From the NCBI RefSeq assembly GCF_019263705.2, contig NZ_JADQDK010000001.1:2108001-2172000 (forward strand): a stretch of 64,000 bases of DNA, read 5' to 3'. Under the pieces are notes generated by a model that had not been told where the DNA came from, searched no databases, and saw only the letters and a program-made list of their open reading frames with translations. Source of the stretch: Pseudonocardia abyssalis (lineage in GTDB: Bacteria; Actinomycetota; Actinomycetes; Mycobacteriales; Pseudonocardiaceae). Both the position numbers and the translations under genes were made by a program. The first letter of the stretch is position 1; each line of letters begins with the position of its first letter. Below, piece by piece: positions 1 through 9,358 of this stretch.

Positions 1-152
1 CGGGCGGCGCCGCCGACCTGGTCGCCCGCCTGTTCGCCCGCTACTGGGGTGAGCGGGCCCGCGACCGGACCGACGAGCTCGCGGGCATGCTCGCCCTCGA
101 CTGGGTGCGGCTGGTCCTGCACCCGGAGAAGGTGAGCCGCTTCGTCAACTAG
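1..152 (+). CDS. C-terminal end of a probable TetR-family regulator (partial)
   Basis: The reading frame enters from outside the window and ends at the TAG at 150-152, leaving about 49 residues. They form an amphipathic helical stretch with a tail ending HPEKVSRFVN, which resembles the ligand-binding C-terminal helices of TetR/AcrR regulators. No DNA-binding part is visible, so the family call is an inference. The stop overlaps the end of the convergent VOC gene by 8 bp. Confidence 0.45.
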   Translation, partial: GGAADLVARLFARYWGERARDRTDELAGMLALDWVRLVLHPEKVSRFVN

Positions 153-372
153 CCGGCTCGGGCAGCAGGACCTCGCCCTCCAGCCCGTCGGGGTCGCGGA
201 AGAACATGCTCAGCGCGCCGCCGAAGTCGTTGACCTGCCCGTCGCTCGCCCCGGCCTCGACGAGCCGCCGTCGGATGGTCTCGAACGCCGCCGGGGTGGC
301 CGCCCCGAGCCCGACGAGGCGGGCCTCGTCCGTCGAGATCCAGGCGATGTGGTGGACGCCGTCGAGCAGCAC
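145..372 (-). CDS. Short VOC (glyoxalase/bleomycin resistance) family protein
   Basis: This 75-residue product starts at GTG 372 behind a GAGGAGAG ribosome site 7 nt upstream. It opens with VHHIAW and ends with FRDPDGLEGEV, which match the metal-binding His/Glu strands of the second half of a VOC domain. A normal VOC protein is about 120-150 residues with two beta-alpha-beta-beta-beta modules; here only one module is present. It may act as a dimer or be a truncated remnant. It lies 11 bp downstream of the ABC exporter genes on the same strand. Substrate unknown. Confidence 0.65.
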   Translation of the reverse strand: MLLDGVHHIAWISTDEARLVGLGAATPAAFETIRRRLVEAGASDGQVNDFGGALSMFFRDPDGLEGEVLLPEPAS

Positions 373-383
373 GGGCTCTCTCC

Positions 384-2375
384 TCACTCGATCGCCGCGG
401 CGGCGGCGAACTGGGCGTTGTAGAGCGCCCAGTAGGCGCCCCGGGCGGCGAGCAGCTGCTCGTGGGTGCCCTGCTCCACGATGTTCCCGGCCTCCATGAC
501 CAGGATCAGGTCGGCGTCGCGGATCGTGGAGAGGCGGTGGGCGATGACGAAGCTGGTGCGGTCGGACCGCAGCGCCGCCATCGCCCGCTGCACCAGCACC
601 TCGGTGCGGGTGTCGACGGAGCTGGTGGCCTCGTCGAGGATCAGCAGCGACGGATCGGCCAGGAACGCCCGCGCGATCGTGATGAGCTGCTTCTCCCCCG
701 CGCTGACGTTGGAGCCCTCCTCGTCGATCACGGTGTCGTAGCCGTCGGGCAGCGAGCGCACGAACCGGTCGACGTAGGTGGCCTCCGCGGCCGCCATCAG
801 CTGCTCCGGCGTGGCGTCGGGGTTGCCGTAGGCGATGTTGTCGCGGATCGTGCCGCCGAAGAGCCACGTGTCCTGCAGGACCATCCCGATGCCCGAGCGC
901 AGGTCGGCGCGGGCCATCGCGGCGATGTCGACGCCGTCGAGGGTGATCCGGCCGCCGTCGAGCTCGTAGAACCGCAGGATGAGGTTGACCAGCGTGGTCT
1001 TGCCCGCGCCGGTCGGTCCCACGATCGCGACGGTCTGCCCCGGCTCCGCGACGAGCGACAGGTCGTCGATCAGCGGGGTGTCGGCGAGGTACCGGAACGC
1101 GACGTTCTCGAACGCCACCCGGCCCCGGCGCTCGGTGCGGACCTGCGGCGACTGCGGGTCGGGCGTCTGCTCCGGCGCGTCGAGCAGCTCGAACACCCGC
1201 TCCGCCGACGCCACGCCCGACTGCAGCACGTTCGCCATCGACGCCGCCTGCGTCAGCGGCTGGGTGAACTGCCGCGAGTACTGGATGAACGCCTGCACGT
1301 CGCCCAGGCTCAGCGACCCCGACGCCACCCGCAGCCCGCCGATCACGGCGACGGCGACGTAGTTGAGGTTCCCGACGAACATCATCGTCGGCATGATGAT
1401 CCCGCTGATGAACTGGGCGCGGAAGCTCGCCTGGAACAGGTCGGCGTTGCGGGAGGCGAACTCCTGCTCGCTCTCGGCGCGGCGACCGAACACCCGCACC
1501 AGCTCGTGACCGGTGAACGACTCCTCGATCAGCCCGTTGAGCCGCCCGGTGTGCCGCCACTGCGCCACGAACTGCGGCTGCGAGCGCGACGCGATCACCT
1601 TCGTCAGCCACAGCGTGACCGGGATCGTGACCAGCGCGATCAGCGTCAGCAGCGGCGAGACGACGAACATCATCGCGACCACGCCGACGATCGTCAGCAG
1701 CGAGGTGAGCAGCTGGCTCATCGTCTGCTGCAGGCTGGTCTGGACGTTGTCGATGTCGTTGGTGACGCGGCTGAGCACCTCGCCGCGCTGCTGGGAGTCG
1801 AAGTACCGCAGCGGCAGCCGGTTGATCTTGTCCTCGACGTCGCGGCGCAGCGCGAACACCGTGCGCTGCACGATGCCGTTGAGCAGGTAGCCCTGCGCGT
1901 AGCCGAACACCGACGCGCCCAGGTACAGCGCGATCACGCCGAGCAGCACCATCGACAGCGCCGTGAAGTCGATCCCGACCCCGGGCACCACGTCCTGCGC
2001 CGCGATGAGGTTGGCCACGGCGTCGTCGCCCGATGCGCGGGCGGCCTGCGCCGCCTGCTCCGCGGTGATCCCGGCCGGCAGCTGCCGGCCCACCACCCCG
2101 GCGAAGATGACGTCGGTGGCCGCGCCGAGCAGGTACGGGCCGATGACGTTGAGCGCGGTGCTGACCACGCCCAGCACCAGCACCGCGATGACGCCGAGGC
2201 GCTCCGGCGACAGCCGGACCGCGAGGCGCCGCAGCGACGGCCAGAAGTTCGACGCCTTCTCCGCGGGCTGGCCCATCCCGCCCCACGGCGGACCGCCGCC
2301 GCGCCGCTGGGCCGCCATGCCGCGCGCGGCCTGGACGGTCTCCTGGTCCTGCCGGGGCTTCGCCGGGGCGCTCAC
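384..2375 (-). CDS. ABC exporter, fused membrane and ATPase protein (second subunit)
   Basis: A 663-residue half-transporter: a six-helix type I exporter membrane domain (about residues 50-380) followed by an ATPase domain. Walker A GPTGAGKTT is near residue 452, the signature is NVSAGEKQ near 555 (a variant of LSGGQ), and Walker B LILDEATS near 578 keeps the catalytic Glu. The GTG start overlaps the TGA of the upstream subunit (GTGA), so translation is coupled. The partner has a degenerate Walker B, so the pair is best read as a heterodimeric multidrug or lipid exporter. The TetR gene upstream suggests drug-induced expression. Confidence 0.9.
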   Translation of the reverse strand: MSAPAKPRQDQETVQAARGMAAQRRGGGPPWGGMGQPAEKASNFWPSLRRLAVRLSPERLGVIAVLVLGVVSTALNVIGPYLLGAATDVIFAGVVGRQLPAGITAEQAAQAARASGDDAVANLIAAQDVVPGVGIDFTALSMVLLGVIALYLGASVFGYAQGYLLNGIVQRTVFALRRDVEDKINRLPLRYFDSQQRGEVLSRVTNDIDNVQTSLQQTMSQLLTSLLTIVGVVAMMFVVSPLLTLIALVTIPVTLWLTKVIASRSQPQFVAQWRHTGRLNGLIEESFTGHELVRVFGRRAESEQEFASRNADLFQASFRAQFISGIIMPTMMFVGNLNYVAVAVIGGLRVASGSLSLGDVQAFIQYSRQFTQPLTQAASMANVLQSGVASAERVFELLDAPEQTPDPQSPQVRTERRGRVAFENVAFRYLADTPLIDDLSLVAEPGQTVAIVGPTGAGKTTLVNLILRFYELDGGRITLDGVDIAAMARADLRSGIGMVLQDTWLFGGTIRDNIAYGNPDATPEQLMAAAEATYVDRFVRSLPDGYDTVIDEEGSNVSAGEKQLITIARAFLADPSLLILDEATSSVDTRTEVLVQRAMAALRSDRTSFVIAHRLSTIRDADLILVMEAGNIVEQGTHEQLLAARGAYWALYNAQFAAAAAIE

Positions 2376-4105
2376 GCACCCACCTCCGCACCGAGCTGGG
2401 ACTCGACGATCTCGACGTAGGTCGGGCACGACTCCAGGAGCTGGTCGTGGCGCCCGATCCCGACCACCGCACCGTCCTCCAGGACGACGATCTGGTCGGC
2501 TCCCTGGATGGTCGACACCCGCTGCGCGACGATCACCACCGTCGCCGTGGCGGTGACCGGCCCCAGCGCGGCCCGCAGGCGGGCGTCGGTGGCGAGGTCG
2601 AGCGCGGAGAAGGAGTCGTCGAACAGGTAGATCTCGGGCTTGCGCACCAGCGCGCGGGCGATGGCCAGGCGCTGGCGCTGCCCGCCGGAGACGTTGGTGC
2701 CGCCCTGGCTGATCGGGGCGTCGAGCCCGCCCTCCATCGCCCGGACGAAGTCGGCGCCCTGCGCGATCTCCAGCGCCGCCCACAGGGCGTCGTCGGAGGC
2801 GTCCGGGTCGCCGTAGCGCAGGTTGCTCGCGACCGTGCCGGAGAACAGGAACGGCTTCTGCGGCACCAGCCCGATCCGCTTCCACAGCACCTCGGGATCG
2901 AGCTCGCGGACGTCGACGCCGTCGACGCGGACCGCGCCCGCCGTCGCGTCGAACAGGCGCGGCACCATCGAGAGCAGCGTGGTCTTGCCCGCACCCGTGC
3001 TGCCGATGATCGCGGTGGTCTGCCCGGGCCGGGCGGTCAGCGAGACGTCGCTCAGCACCGGGGACGCGGCGCCGGGGTAGGTGAAGCCGGCGCGGTCGAA
3101 CTCCAGCAGGCCGTCGGAGCGGGTCGGGACGGTCGTCCGCTTCGGCGGGGCCACGGAGGACTCGGTGTCGAGCACCTCGCCGATCCGGTCCGCGCACACC
3201 GCGGCGCGCGGGATCATGATCGCCATGAAGGTGGCCATCATGACGGCCATCAGGATCTGCAGCAGGTACTGCAGGAACGCCGTCAACGCCCCGATCGACA
3301 TCTGACCGGCGTCGATCCGCTCGGCGCCGAACCAGAGCACCGCCACGCTGGAGACGTTGAGCAGCAGCATCACGACCGGGAAGATCAGCGCCTGCAGCCG
3401 GCCCGCCCGGATCGCCACCTCGGTGACCCCGGTGTTCGCGAGGCCGAAGCGCGCCGACTCCTGCGGCTCGCGCACGAACGCGCGCACCACGCGGATGCCG
3501 GTGATCTGCTCGCGCAGCACGCGGTTGACGGCGTCGATCCGCACCTGCATGAGGCGGAACTGCGGCACCATCCGGACGATGATCAGCCCGATCGCGACGA
3601 CGAGCGCCGGCACGCTGACGGCCACCAGCCAGGACAGGCCGATGTCCTCCTGCAGCGCGAAGAAGATGCCGCCGACGCACATGATCGGGGCGGAGACGAG
3701 CATCGTGCACGACAGCAGCACGAGCATCTGCACCTGCTGCACGTCGTTCGTGCTGCGGGTGATCAGCGACGGGGCCCCGAAGCGGTTGACCTCGCGCGCG
3801 GAGAACTCCCCGACGCGGTGGAACACCGCGGCCCGGAGGTCGGCGCCGAAGCCCATCGCGGTGCGGGCGCCGAACCAGACGGCCCCGATCGAGCAGGCGA
3901 CCTGCGCGAGGGTGACCAGCAGCATCCAGCCGCCGGTGCCGAGGATGTAGGCGGTGTCGCCGCGGGCGATGCCCGAGTCGATGATGTCGGCGTTGAGGCT
4001 GGGCAGGTACAGCGCGGCGACGGTGCCGACGAGCTGCAGCCCGACCACCATCAGCAGCGGTCTCGAGTAGGGGCGCAGGTGCTCGCGCAGGAGCTTGATC
4101 AACAT
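2372..4105 (-). CDS. ABC exporter, fused membrane and ATPase protein (first subunit)
   Basis: This 577-residue protein starts at ATG 4105 (MLIKLLREHL) and has six membrane helices followed by an ATPase domain: Walker A GSTGAGKTT near residue 366, signature NVSGGQRQR near 470. Walker B reads LFDDSFSALD near 493, so Asp replaces the usual catalytic Glu, the mark of a non-hydrolytic site in heterodimeric exporters such as BmrCD or TM287/288. The start lies inside the last codons of the TetR gene (7-bp overlap) and the stop overlaps the next subunit, making one three-gene operon. Confidence 0.9.
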   Translation of the reverse strand: MLIKLLREHLRPYSRPLLMVVGLQLVGTVAALYLPSLNADIIDSGIARGDTAYILGTGGWMLLVTLAQVACSIGAVWFGARTAMGFGADLRAAVFHRVGEFSAREVNRFGAPSLITRSTNDVQQVQMLVLLSCTMLVSAPIMCVGGIFFALQEDIGLSWLVAVSVPALVVAIGLIIVRMVPQFRLMQVRIDAVNRVLREQITGIRVVRAFVREPQESARFGLANTGVTEVAIRAGRLQALIFPVVMLLLNVSSVAVLWFGAERIDAGQMSIGALTAFLQYLLQILMAVMMATFMAIMIPRAAVCADRIGEVLDTESSVAPPKRTTVPTRSDGLLEFDRAGFTYPGAASPVLSDVSLTARPGQTTAIIGSTGAGKTTLLSMVPRLFDATAGAVRVDGVDVRELDPEVLWKRIGLVPQKPFLFSGTVASNLRYGDPDASDDALWAALEIAQGADFVRAMEGGLDAPISQGGTNVSGGQRQRLAIARALVRKPEIYLFDDSFSALDLATDARLRAALGPVTATATVVIVAQRVSTIQGADQIVVLEDGAVVGIGRHDQLLESCPTYVEIVESQLGAEVGA

Positions 4106-4722
4106 GAGCGTGTCCCGCCGTGGTGGTGGTCGCAGTGGTGGTGGGAGTAGCCGTCGAGCACGACCGTGACGATCTGCTCGGCGGTGAGCGGCGCCCCGTC
4201 GCAGATGCGGGGGTGGGTGCCGGAGAACACGAGCAGCCGCAGCACGTGCGCCAGCTCCCCGGGCGGCACACGGAGCGCGTCGGCGTCGGGGCCGACCAGG
4301 TCGGCGATGGCCACGCGGAACGCGTCGTTCATGGTGCTGGGCGCGGGGTGGTCGCACTCCTCCTCGTCGGGCGGACGGTGCATGCCGAGTGCGTCGAGGA
4401 GCCCGAAGACCCCGGTGAGGCGGCTCTGCAGTATCTCCACCCCGGCGACGAGCCGCGCGCGGAGCGGCAGCGAGCCGTCGACGTCGGCGAGCTCGCGCAG
4501 GGTCGACGCCGGGTCGAGCGCGGCCGCGGTGACCGCGCGCATCAGGGCCTCCTTGTGCGGGAAGACGCTGAAGATCGTGCCCTCGGCGACGCCCGCGGCC
4601 AGGGCGATCTGCCGGGTGCTGACGGCGGCGCCGTGCCGGAGCACCAGCGGCAGGGTCGCCTCGACCAGCGCACGTCGTCGCGCCTCGGGGGCGAGGCGGC
4701 GGGCGCGCGCAGGACGGGTCAC
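4099..4722 (-). CDS. TetR-family repressor with His-rich C-terminus, controlling the ABC exporter operon
   Basis: This 207-residue protein has an N-terminal helix-turn-helix (about residues 12-58, STRQIALAAGVAEGTIFSVF) and an alpha-helical ligand domain. The last 18 residues hold six His and two Cys (HHHCDHHH...C), unusual for TetR and able to bind a metal. GTG 4722 is the only start in frame after the upstream palindrome and lies 7 nt after a TACGGT -10 box, so the mRNA is probably leaderless. Genes for both exporter subunits follow in the same operon. Confidence 0.88.
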   Translation of the reverse strand: MTRPARARRLAPEARRRALVEATLPLVLRHGAAVSTRQIALAAGVAEGTIFSVFPHKEALMRAVTAAALDPASTLRELADVDGSLPLRARLVAGVEILQSRLTGVFGLLDALGMHRPPDEEECDHPAPSTMNDAFRVAIADLVGPDADALRVPPGELAHVLRLLVFSGTHPRICDGAPLTAEQIVTVVLDGYSHHHCDHHHGGTRSC

Positions 4723-4729
4723 GGCCGGG

Positions 4730-4759
4730 ACCGTATCTGAGCGCGCGCTCAGTAAACAA
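4730..4759 (-). promoter_or_regulatory. Promoter and self-operator of the tetR-ABC operon
   Basis: On the minus strand a -35 TTGTTT (4754-4759) and a -10 TACGGT (4730-4735) are 18 bp apart. The spacer is filled by a perfect 16-bp palindrome, CTGAGCGCGCGCTCAG (4737-4752), a typical TetR half-site arrangement. Repressor bound there would block RNA polymerase. Transcription should begin at or next to the GTG at 4722. Confidence 0.75.
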
Positions 4760-4780
4760 CAGGTTATGCCGTGGGCGGAC

Positions 4781-4854
4781 GCACCGCACCGTCGTCGCCG
4801 CGACCGCACCGCCGTTGCGGCACCGGTGCGGTCCACGCGACGGCGGTGCGGTGC
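4781..4854. repeat. Nested palindromic repeat, copy 1
   Basis: Outer arms GCACCGCACCG (4781-4791) and CGGTGCGGTGC (4844-4854) enclose inner arms ACCGCACCG (4803-4811) and CGGTGCGGT (4824-4832). The element sits just after the ilvD stop, so it could end ilvD transcription. The same core (ACCGCACCGCCGTT) and the same nested design recur at 55411-55488. Confidence 0.7.
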
Positions 4855-4861
4855 AGGTGCG

Positions 4862-6535
4862 CTACGAGCAGACCGCGCCCTGCGCCGCGGACCCCACGAG
4901 CTTCGAGTACTTCCCCAGCACCCCGCGCCGCAGCTCGGGCGTCGGGGTGGGCGGGGACCATCCGTCGCGGCGCCGCTCCAGCTCCGCGTCGTCGACGAGC
5001 AGGTCCAGGGTGCGCGAGGCCATGTCCAGCACGATCCGGTCGCCGTCGCGGACGAACGCGATCGGCCCACCGTCGACGGCCTCGGGCGCGACGTGCCCCA
5101 CGCACAGGCCCGTCGTGGCCCCGGAGAACCGGCCGTCGGTCAGCAGCAGCACGTCCTTGCCCAGGCCGGCGCCCTTGATCGCGCCGGTGACGGCGAGCAT
5201 CTCGCGCATCCCCGGCCCACCGCGCGGCCCCTCGTACCGGATGACGACGACGTCTCCGGGCGCCAGGTCGGGCACGGCGTCCATCGCGCCCTGCTCCCCG
5301 TCGAACACGCGGGCGGTGCCCTCGAAGCGCGAGGAGTCGAACCCCGCGCTCTTGACGACGGCGCCCTCCGGCGCGAGCGAGCCGTGCAGGATCGTGATGC
5401 CACCGGTGGGGTGGATCGGGTCGGACAGCGCGCGCAGGATGTCGCCGTCGAGGTCCGGCGGGTCGATCGCGGCGAGGTTCTCCGCCACGGTGGACCCGGT
5501 GCAGGTGAGCACGTCGCCGTGCAGCAGCCCGGCGTCGAGCAGGGCCTTCATGACGACGGGTACCCCGCCCACCCGGTCGACGGTGGACATCACGTGCGCC
5601 CCGAACGGCTTGACGTCGGCGAGATGCGGGACGCGGTCACCGATGCGGGTGAAGTCGGCCAGCTCCAGCGGGACACCGGCCTCCCAGGCGATCGCCAGCA
5701 GGTGCAGCACCGCGTTGGTGGACCCGCCGAACGCCATCACCACGGCGATCGCGTTCTCGAACGCCTCCTTGGTGAGGATCTGCCGTGCGGTGATGCCCTT
5801 CTCGATCATCCCGATCACGGCCTCGCCGGACGCACGGGCGATGCCGTCGCGGCGCCGGTCGACCGCGGGCGGGCTCGCCGACCCGGGCAGTGCCATCCCC
5901 AGCGCCTCGGCCGCGCTGGCCATCGTGTTCGCGGTGTACATCCCGCCGCAGGCCCCCTCACCGGGGCAGATCGCGCGCTCGATGGCGTCGACCTCCTCGC
6001 GGGTGATCAACCCCCGCTGGCACGCGCCGACGGCCTCGAACGCGTCGGCGATCGTCACCTCCCGCTCCCCCACGTACCCGGGCATGATCGACCCGGCGTA
6101 GAGGAACACCGCGGCGAGATCGAGGCGCGCGGCGGCCATCAGCATCCCGGGGAGGCTCTTGTCGCAGCCCGCGAGCAGCACGGTGCCGTCGAGGCGCTCG
6201 GCCTGCACGACGGTCTCCACGGAGTCGGCGATCACCTCGCGCGACACCAGCGACCAGTGCATCCCGACGTGCCCCATCGAGATCCCGTCGGACACCGAGA
6301 TCGTGCCGAACTCCATCGGGAAGCCGCCCGCGCGGTGCACGCCCTCCTTGGCCGCGAGGCCCAGGCGCTGCAGCGACAGGTTGCACGGGGTGATCTCGTT
6401 CCAGCTCGACGCGATGCCGATCTGCGGCTTGCCGAAGTCCTCGTCGCGCATCCCGACCGCGCGGAGCATGCCGCGGGCGGCGGTGCGCTCCAGGCCGTCG
6501 GTGACGTCGCGGGAACGGGGCTTGATGTCGGTCAT
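4862..6535 (-). CDS. ilvD: Dihydroxy-acid dehydratase
   Basis: This 557-residue enzyme converts 2,3-dihydroxy-isovalerate or -methylvalerate to the 2-keto acids for valine, isoleucine and leucine, in the cytoplasm. The three conserved Cys that hold the Fe-S cluster are at about 48 (TPCNLS), 121 (GCDKSLPG) and 196 ([12 protein letters not shown]). Length and the opening [17 protein letters not shown] fit IlvD better than the related Edd or sugar-acid dehydratases. The ATG start overlaps the stop of the MFS gene by 4 bp, an unusual partner for a biosynthetic dehydratase; a role on an imported hydroxy-acid cannot be excluded. Confidence 0.93.
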   Translation of the reverse strand: MTDIKPRSRDVTDGLERTAARGMLRAVGMRDEDFGKPQIGIASSWNEITPCNLSLQRLGLAAKEGVHRAGGFPMEFGTISVSDGISMGHVGMHWSLVSREVIADSVETVVQAERLDGTVLLAGCDKSLPGMLMAAARLDLAAVFLYAGSIMPGYVGEREVTIADAFEAVGACQRGLITREEVDAIERAICPGEGACGGMYTANTMASAAEALGMALPGSASPPAVDRRRDGIARASGEAVIGMIEKGITARQILTKEAFENAIAVVMAFGGSTNAVLHLLAIAWEAGVPLELADFTRIGDRVPHLADVKPFGAHVMSTVDRVGGVPVVMKALLDAGLLHGDVLTCTGSTVAENLAAIDPPDLDGDILRALSDPIHPTGGITILHGSLAPEGAVVKSAGFDSSRFEGTARVFDGEQGAMDAVPDLAPGDVVVIRYEGPRGGPGMREMLAVTGAIKGAGLGKDVLLLTDGRFSGATTGLCVGHVAPEAVDGGPIAFVRDGDRIVLDMASRTLDLLVDDAELERRRDGWSPPTPTPELRRGVLGKYSKLVGSAAQGAVCS

Positions 6536-7866
6536 GCGCGGACTCCTCGGGTGGTGGAGGCCCCAGCTTTCCTGCCCACCACCAGCACCACCACACCGGA
6601 CAGCACCATGAACCCGGCGACGACGAACATCCCGGCCCGGAAGTCCCCGGTCACGCCCTGCAGCCAGCCCGTCAGGTACGGCCCGACGAACCCCGACAGG
6701 TTGCCGAAGGAGTTGATCAGCGCGATACCCGCGGCGGCCCCGACGCCCGTCAGGAACGTCGGCGGGATCTGCCAGATCACCGGGATCGCCGCGAACACCC
6801 CCGACGCGCAGACGCACATCGCCGCGATCACCAGGTACGGCGAGTCCATGAACAGCGCGACCGCCACCCCCGCGGCCCCGACGAACGCCGGCGCCGCGAC
6901 GTGCCACGTCCGCTCCCCCGTGGCGTCGGAGTGCCGCGCGTTGAGCAGCATCACCACCGACGCCACCGCGTACGGCACCGCGGTGATCAGCCCGATCTGC
7001 ACCAGCGAGAACTCCACCCCGAACTGCTCCTGCAGCTCGGAGACCACCTGCGGCAGGAAGAACGCGAGCACGTAGAGCCCGAACACGACCCCGAAGTAGA
7101 CGACCGACAGCGCGATCACGCGGCCGTCGCGCAGGGCGTGGCGCATCCCGGTGGTCTCCGGCACCTGCTCGGTGTCCTCGGCCGCGATCGTCGCCTCCAG
7201 CGCCTGCGCCTGGTCGGGGGTGAGCCAGCGGGCCCTCGTCGGCCGGTCGGGCAGCAGCACCAGGACGAGCAGCCCGAACAGGATCGCGGGGATGCCCTCG
7301 GCGAAGAACATGAACCGCCAGCCCTGCTCGAACCCGAGCACGCCGTCGCCGTTCTCGATGAGCAGCGTCGAGATCGGGGCGCCGAACACCGTCGACAGCG
7401 GCACCGCGAGGAAGAACAGGGCGACCACCTTCGCGCGCTGGGCGCGGGGGAACCAGTACGTCAGGTACAGGATGATCCCGGGGAAGAACCCGGCCTCCGC
7501 CACCCCGAGCAGGAAGCGCACGGCGTAGAAGCCGAGCTCGTTCGTCACGAACGCGGTGGCCGAGGCGACGATCCCCCAGGTCACCATGATCCGGGCGATC
7601 CACAGCCGGGCGCCGACCCGGTGCAGGATCACGTTGCTCGGCACCTCGAAGAAGAAGTAGCCGACGAAGAACAGCCCGGCGCCCAGCCCGTAGGACGCGG
7701 CGGAGAGACCGAGGTCGGGGTTCATGCGCAGTGCCGCGAACCCGACGTTGACACGGTCGACGTAGTTGAGCAGGTAGCAGAACCCGAGGAACGGCAGGAG
7801 GCGCCACATCGCGCGCCGCACCGCGACCTGCACGGGCTCCGGGGTCACCAGGACGTCATCGGCCAT
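6532..7866 (-). CDS. MFS transporter, anion:cation symporter type
   Basis: This 444-residue protein has 12 predicted membrane helices and the first-loop pattern [13 protein letters not shown] typical of the ACS family (phthalate, tartrate, glucarate and other organic-acid uptake). A central loop near residues 200-225 splits the two six-helix halves. It is first in an operon with ilvD, joined by an ATGA overlap. The coupling suggests that a carboxylate substrate may be processed by the dehydratase, but this is inference. Confidence 0.87.
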   Translation of the reverse strand: MADDVLVTPEPVQVAVRRAMWRLLPFLGFCYLLNYVDRVNVGFAALRMNPDLGLSAASYGLGAGLFFVGYFFFEVPSNVILHRVGARLWIARIMVTWGIVASATAFVTNELGFYAVRFLLGVAEAGFFPGIILYLTYWFPRAQRAKVVALFFLAVPLSTVFGAPISTLLIENGDGVLGFEQGWRFMFFAEGIPAILFGLLVLVLLPDRPTRARWLTPDQAQALEATIAAEDTEQVPETTGMRHALRDGRVIALSVVYFGVVFGLYVLAFFLPQVVSELQEQFGVEFSLVQIGLITAVPYAVASVVMLLNARHSDATGERTWHVAAPAFVGAAGVAVALFMDSPYLVIAAMCVCASGVFAAIPVIWQIPPTFLTGVGAAAGIALINSFGNLSGFVGPYLTGWLQGVTGDFRAGMFVVAGFMVLSGVVVLVVGRKAGASTTRGVRA

Positions 7867-7902
7867 CCGCAGTGCCTACCCCCGGCGCCGCCCCCTCACA
7901 AG

Positions 7903-9312
7903 TCAGGGCACGAGCGGCGCGAGCGCCTCCAGCACCGCACGGTTGACCGCGCACAGGTCCTCCGTGGTGTCGCGGGCCAGGGTGACGACGCCGGCGATCC
8001 CGTTGCCGAGCTGCATGGTCGACAGGCACAGCGGGGCCTCGCCCGACGCCGGGGCGGCCCGGTGCTCCAGGCCGGGGCGGCCGCCGAACTGCGTGGCGAC
8101 ACCCGGGCGTGCGGCCGGGTCGGTCGAGTACGCGCCTGCGGCCGGTCCCCAGCTCAGGATCGACGCGAGCGCGTCGGAGGAATAGTCGCAGCCCACGCGG
8201 TAGAGCGTGTCGGTGTCGACCGGCGACGGGAACGGGCGCGGGTCGATCCCCGGCGGGCGCACCGCGGCCGGGAACGCCGACCAGCCGACCGTCGCGCACG
8301 GGTCGAAGGGCGCGCCCACGTCGTCGGCGGTCGGGAAGTCCTCCAGCGACCCCAACGCGAACGCCCCCGGCGCCGCGGCGACCGGACCCGGGAGCCCGAC
8401 CGCGTCCAGGTCGGCACGGGCTGCGGCGCAGTCGGCCGTGGTGACGGCGAGCGTCTCGCGGAACAGGTAGGGCAGCGACGGGGCGAGCAACGTCGTGTCG
8501 CTCGCCTGCCGCGTCACCGTGCACCCGTCCGGTGCGTCGTCGACGACCTCGACGCGGCCGCCGGGCAGCAGCACAGCGGAACCCTCGACGTCGGCCTCGA
8601 CCTGGGACAGCCCGAACGCCACCCGCAGACCCGGGGCGGAACAGGCGCGCGGGCCGTCGACGGTCACGTCCGCCGCATCGGGGGCCAGTGCGGCGAGCAC
8701 CGCGCAGGGGTCCTGCTCGTCCAGCGCGAACGCCGGGTCGGTGCCCGCGGCCGCCCGCCGCGGCGGGTCGTCGATGCGGGGCAGGACGTCGGCGAGGTAG
8801 TCACCGGCCAGTGCGCACGAGGCGCCCGGGTCACCGGCGACCTCCCCGCGCACGACGACGCCCCAGCCGAGCGCGACCTCCCGGACGTACCCGCACTCGG
8901 ACCGCCCCTGCGCCTGCGGGGCCGCGGCCACGGGCGCGAACGTGCGCGCGTCGACCTCGCGGGGCGCACCGGACCCCCGCACGACCTCCGTGACCTCGAT
9001 CGTCACGTAGGACAGCGCGCCGTCCGCGGCGGCCTCCAAGGCGATCTCGCATCCGTCGTACCCCCGCACCGGACGCACCGCGAAGGCGACGGCCGCGGTC
9101 TCGCGCTCCGCCGCGGCCACGTCGTGCATCGCGCACACGTCCCACGAGCGGAAGATCGCCATCTGTTCGGCGAGGACCCGCTCGGCGTCGCCGAAACCGA
9201 CGTCGGCGACGGGCACGTCGCGGGCCGGCGCCCCGGTGCCGGGCACGACGGCCGAACACCCGGCCATGACCGTGAACGCGGCCAGCGCCGCCACCGCCGT
9301 CCGCCCGCGCAT
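7903..9312 (-). CDS. Secreted lipoprotein, DUF3558-like
   Basis: This 469-residue protein begins with a lipoprotein signal: MRGRTAVAALAAFTVMAGCS, with Cys19 as the lipidation site. The mature part has about 14 Cys and recurring segments such as DPCAVLAAL and FDPCATVGW followed by a later Cys, which resemble DUF3558 modules of Pseudonocardiaceae; possibly two or three degenerate copies. Function unknown, outside the membrane. A minus-strand TAGTTT hexamer (9319-9324) lies 6 nt before the ATG, suggesting leaderless transcription. Confidence 0.75.
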   Translation of the reverse strand: MRGRTAVAALAAFTVMAGCSAVVPGTGAPARDVPVADVGFGDAERVLAEQMAIFRSWDVCAMHDVAAAERETAAVAFAVRPVRGYDGCEIALEAAADGALSYVTIEVTEVVRGSGAPREVDARTFAPVAAAPQAQGRSECGYVREVALGWGVVVRGEVAGDPGASCALAGDYLADVLPRIDDPPRRAAAGTDPAFALDEQDPCAVLAALAPDAADVTVDGPRACSAPGLRVAFGLSQVEADVEGSAVLLPGGRVEVVDDAPDGCTVTRQASDTTLLAPSLPYLFRETLAVTTADCAAARADLDAVGLPGPVAAAPGAFALGSLEDFPTADDVGAPFDPCATVGWSAFPAAVRPPGIDPRPFPSPVDTDTLYRVGCDYSSDALASILSWGPAAGAYSTDPAARPGVATQFGGRPGLEHRAAPASGEAPLCLSTMQLGNGIAGVVTLARDTTEDLCAVNRAVLEALAPLVP

Positions 9313-9318
9313 CGGGCG

Positions 9319-9324
9319 AAACTA
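9319..9324 (-). promoter_or_regulatory. -10 box of the lipoprotein gene
   Basis: TAGTTT on the minus strand, 6 nt before the ATG at 9312. The spacing leaves no room for a ribosome site, so the mRNA would start at the initiation codon. Confidence 0.5.
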
Positions 9325-9358
9325 GCAGAGCGGCGCTAGACCGTTCGTCCTAACGCGA

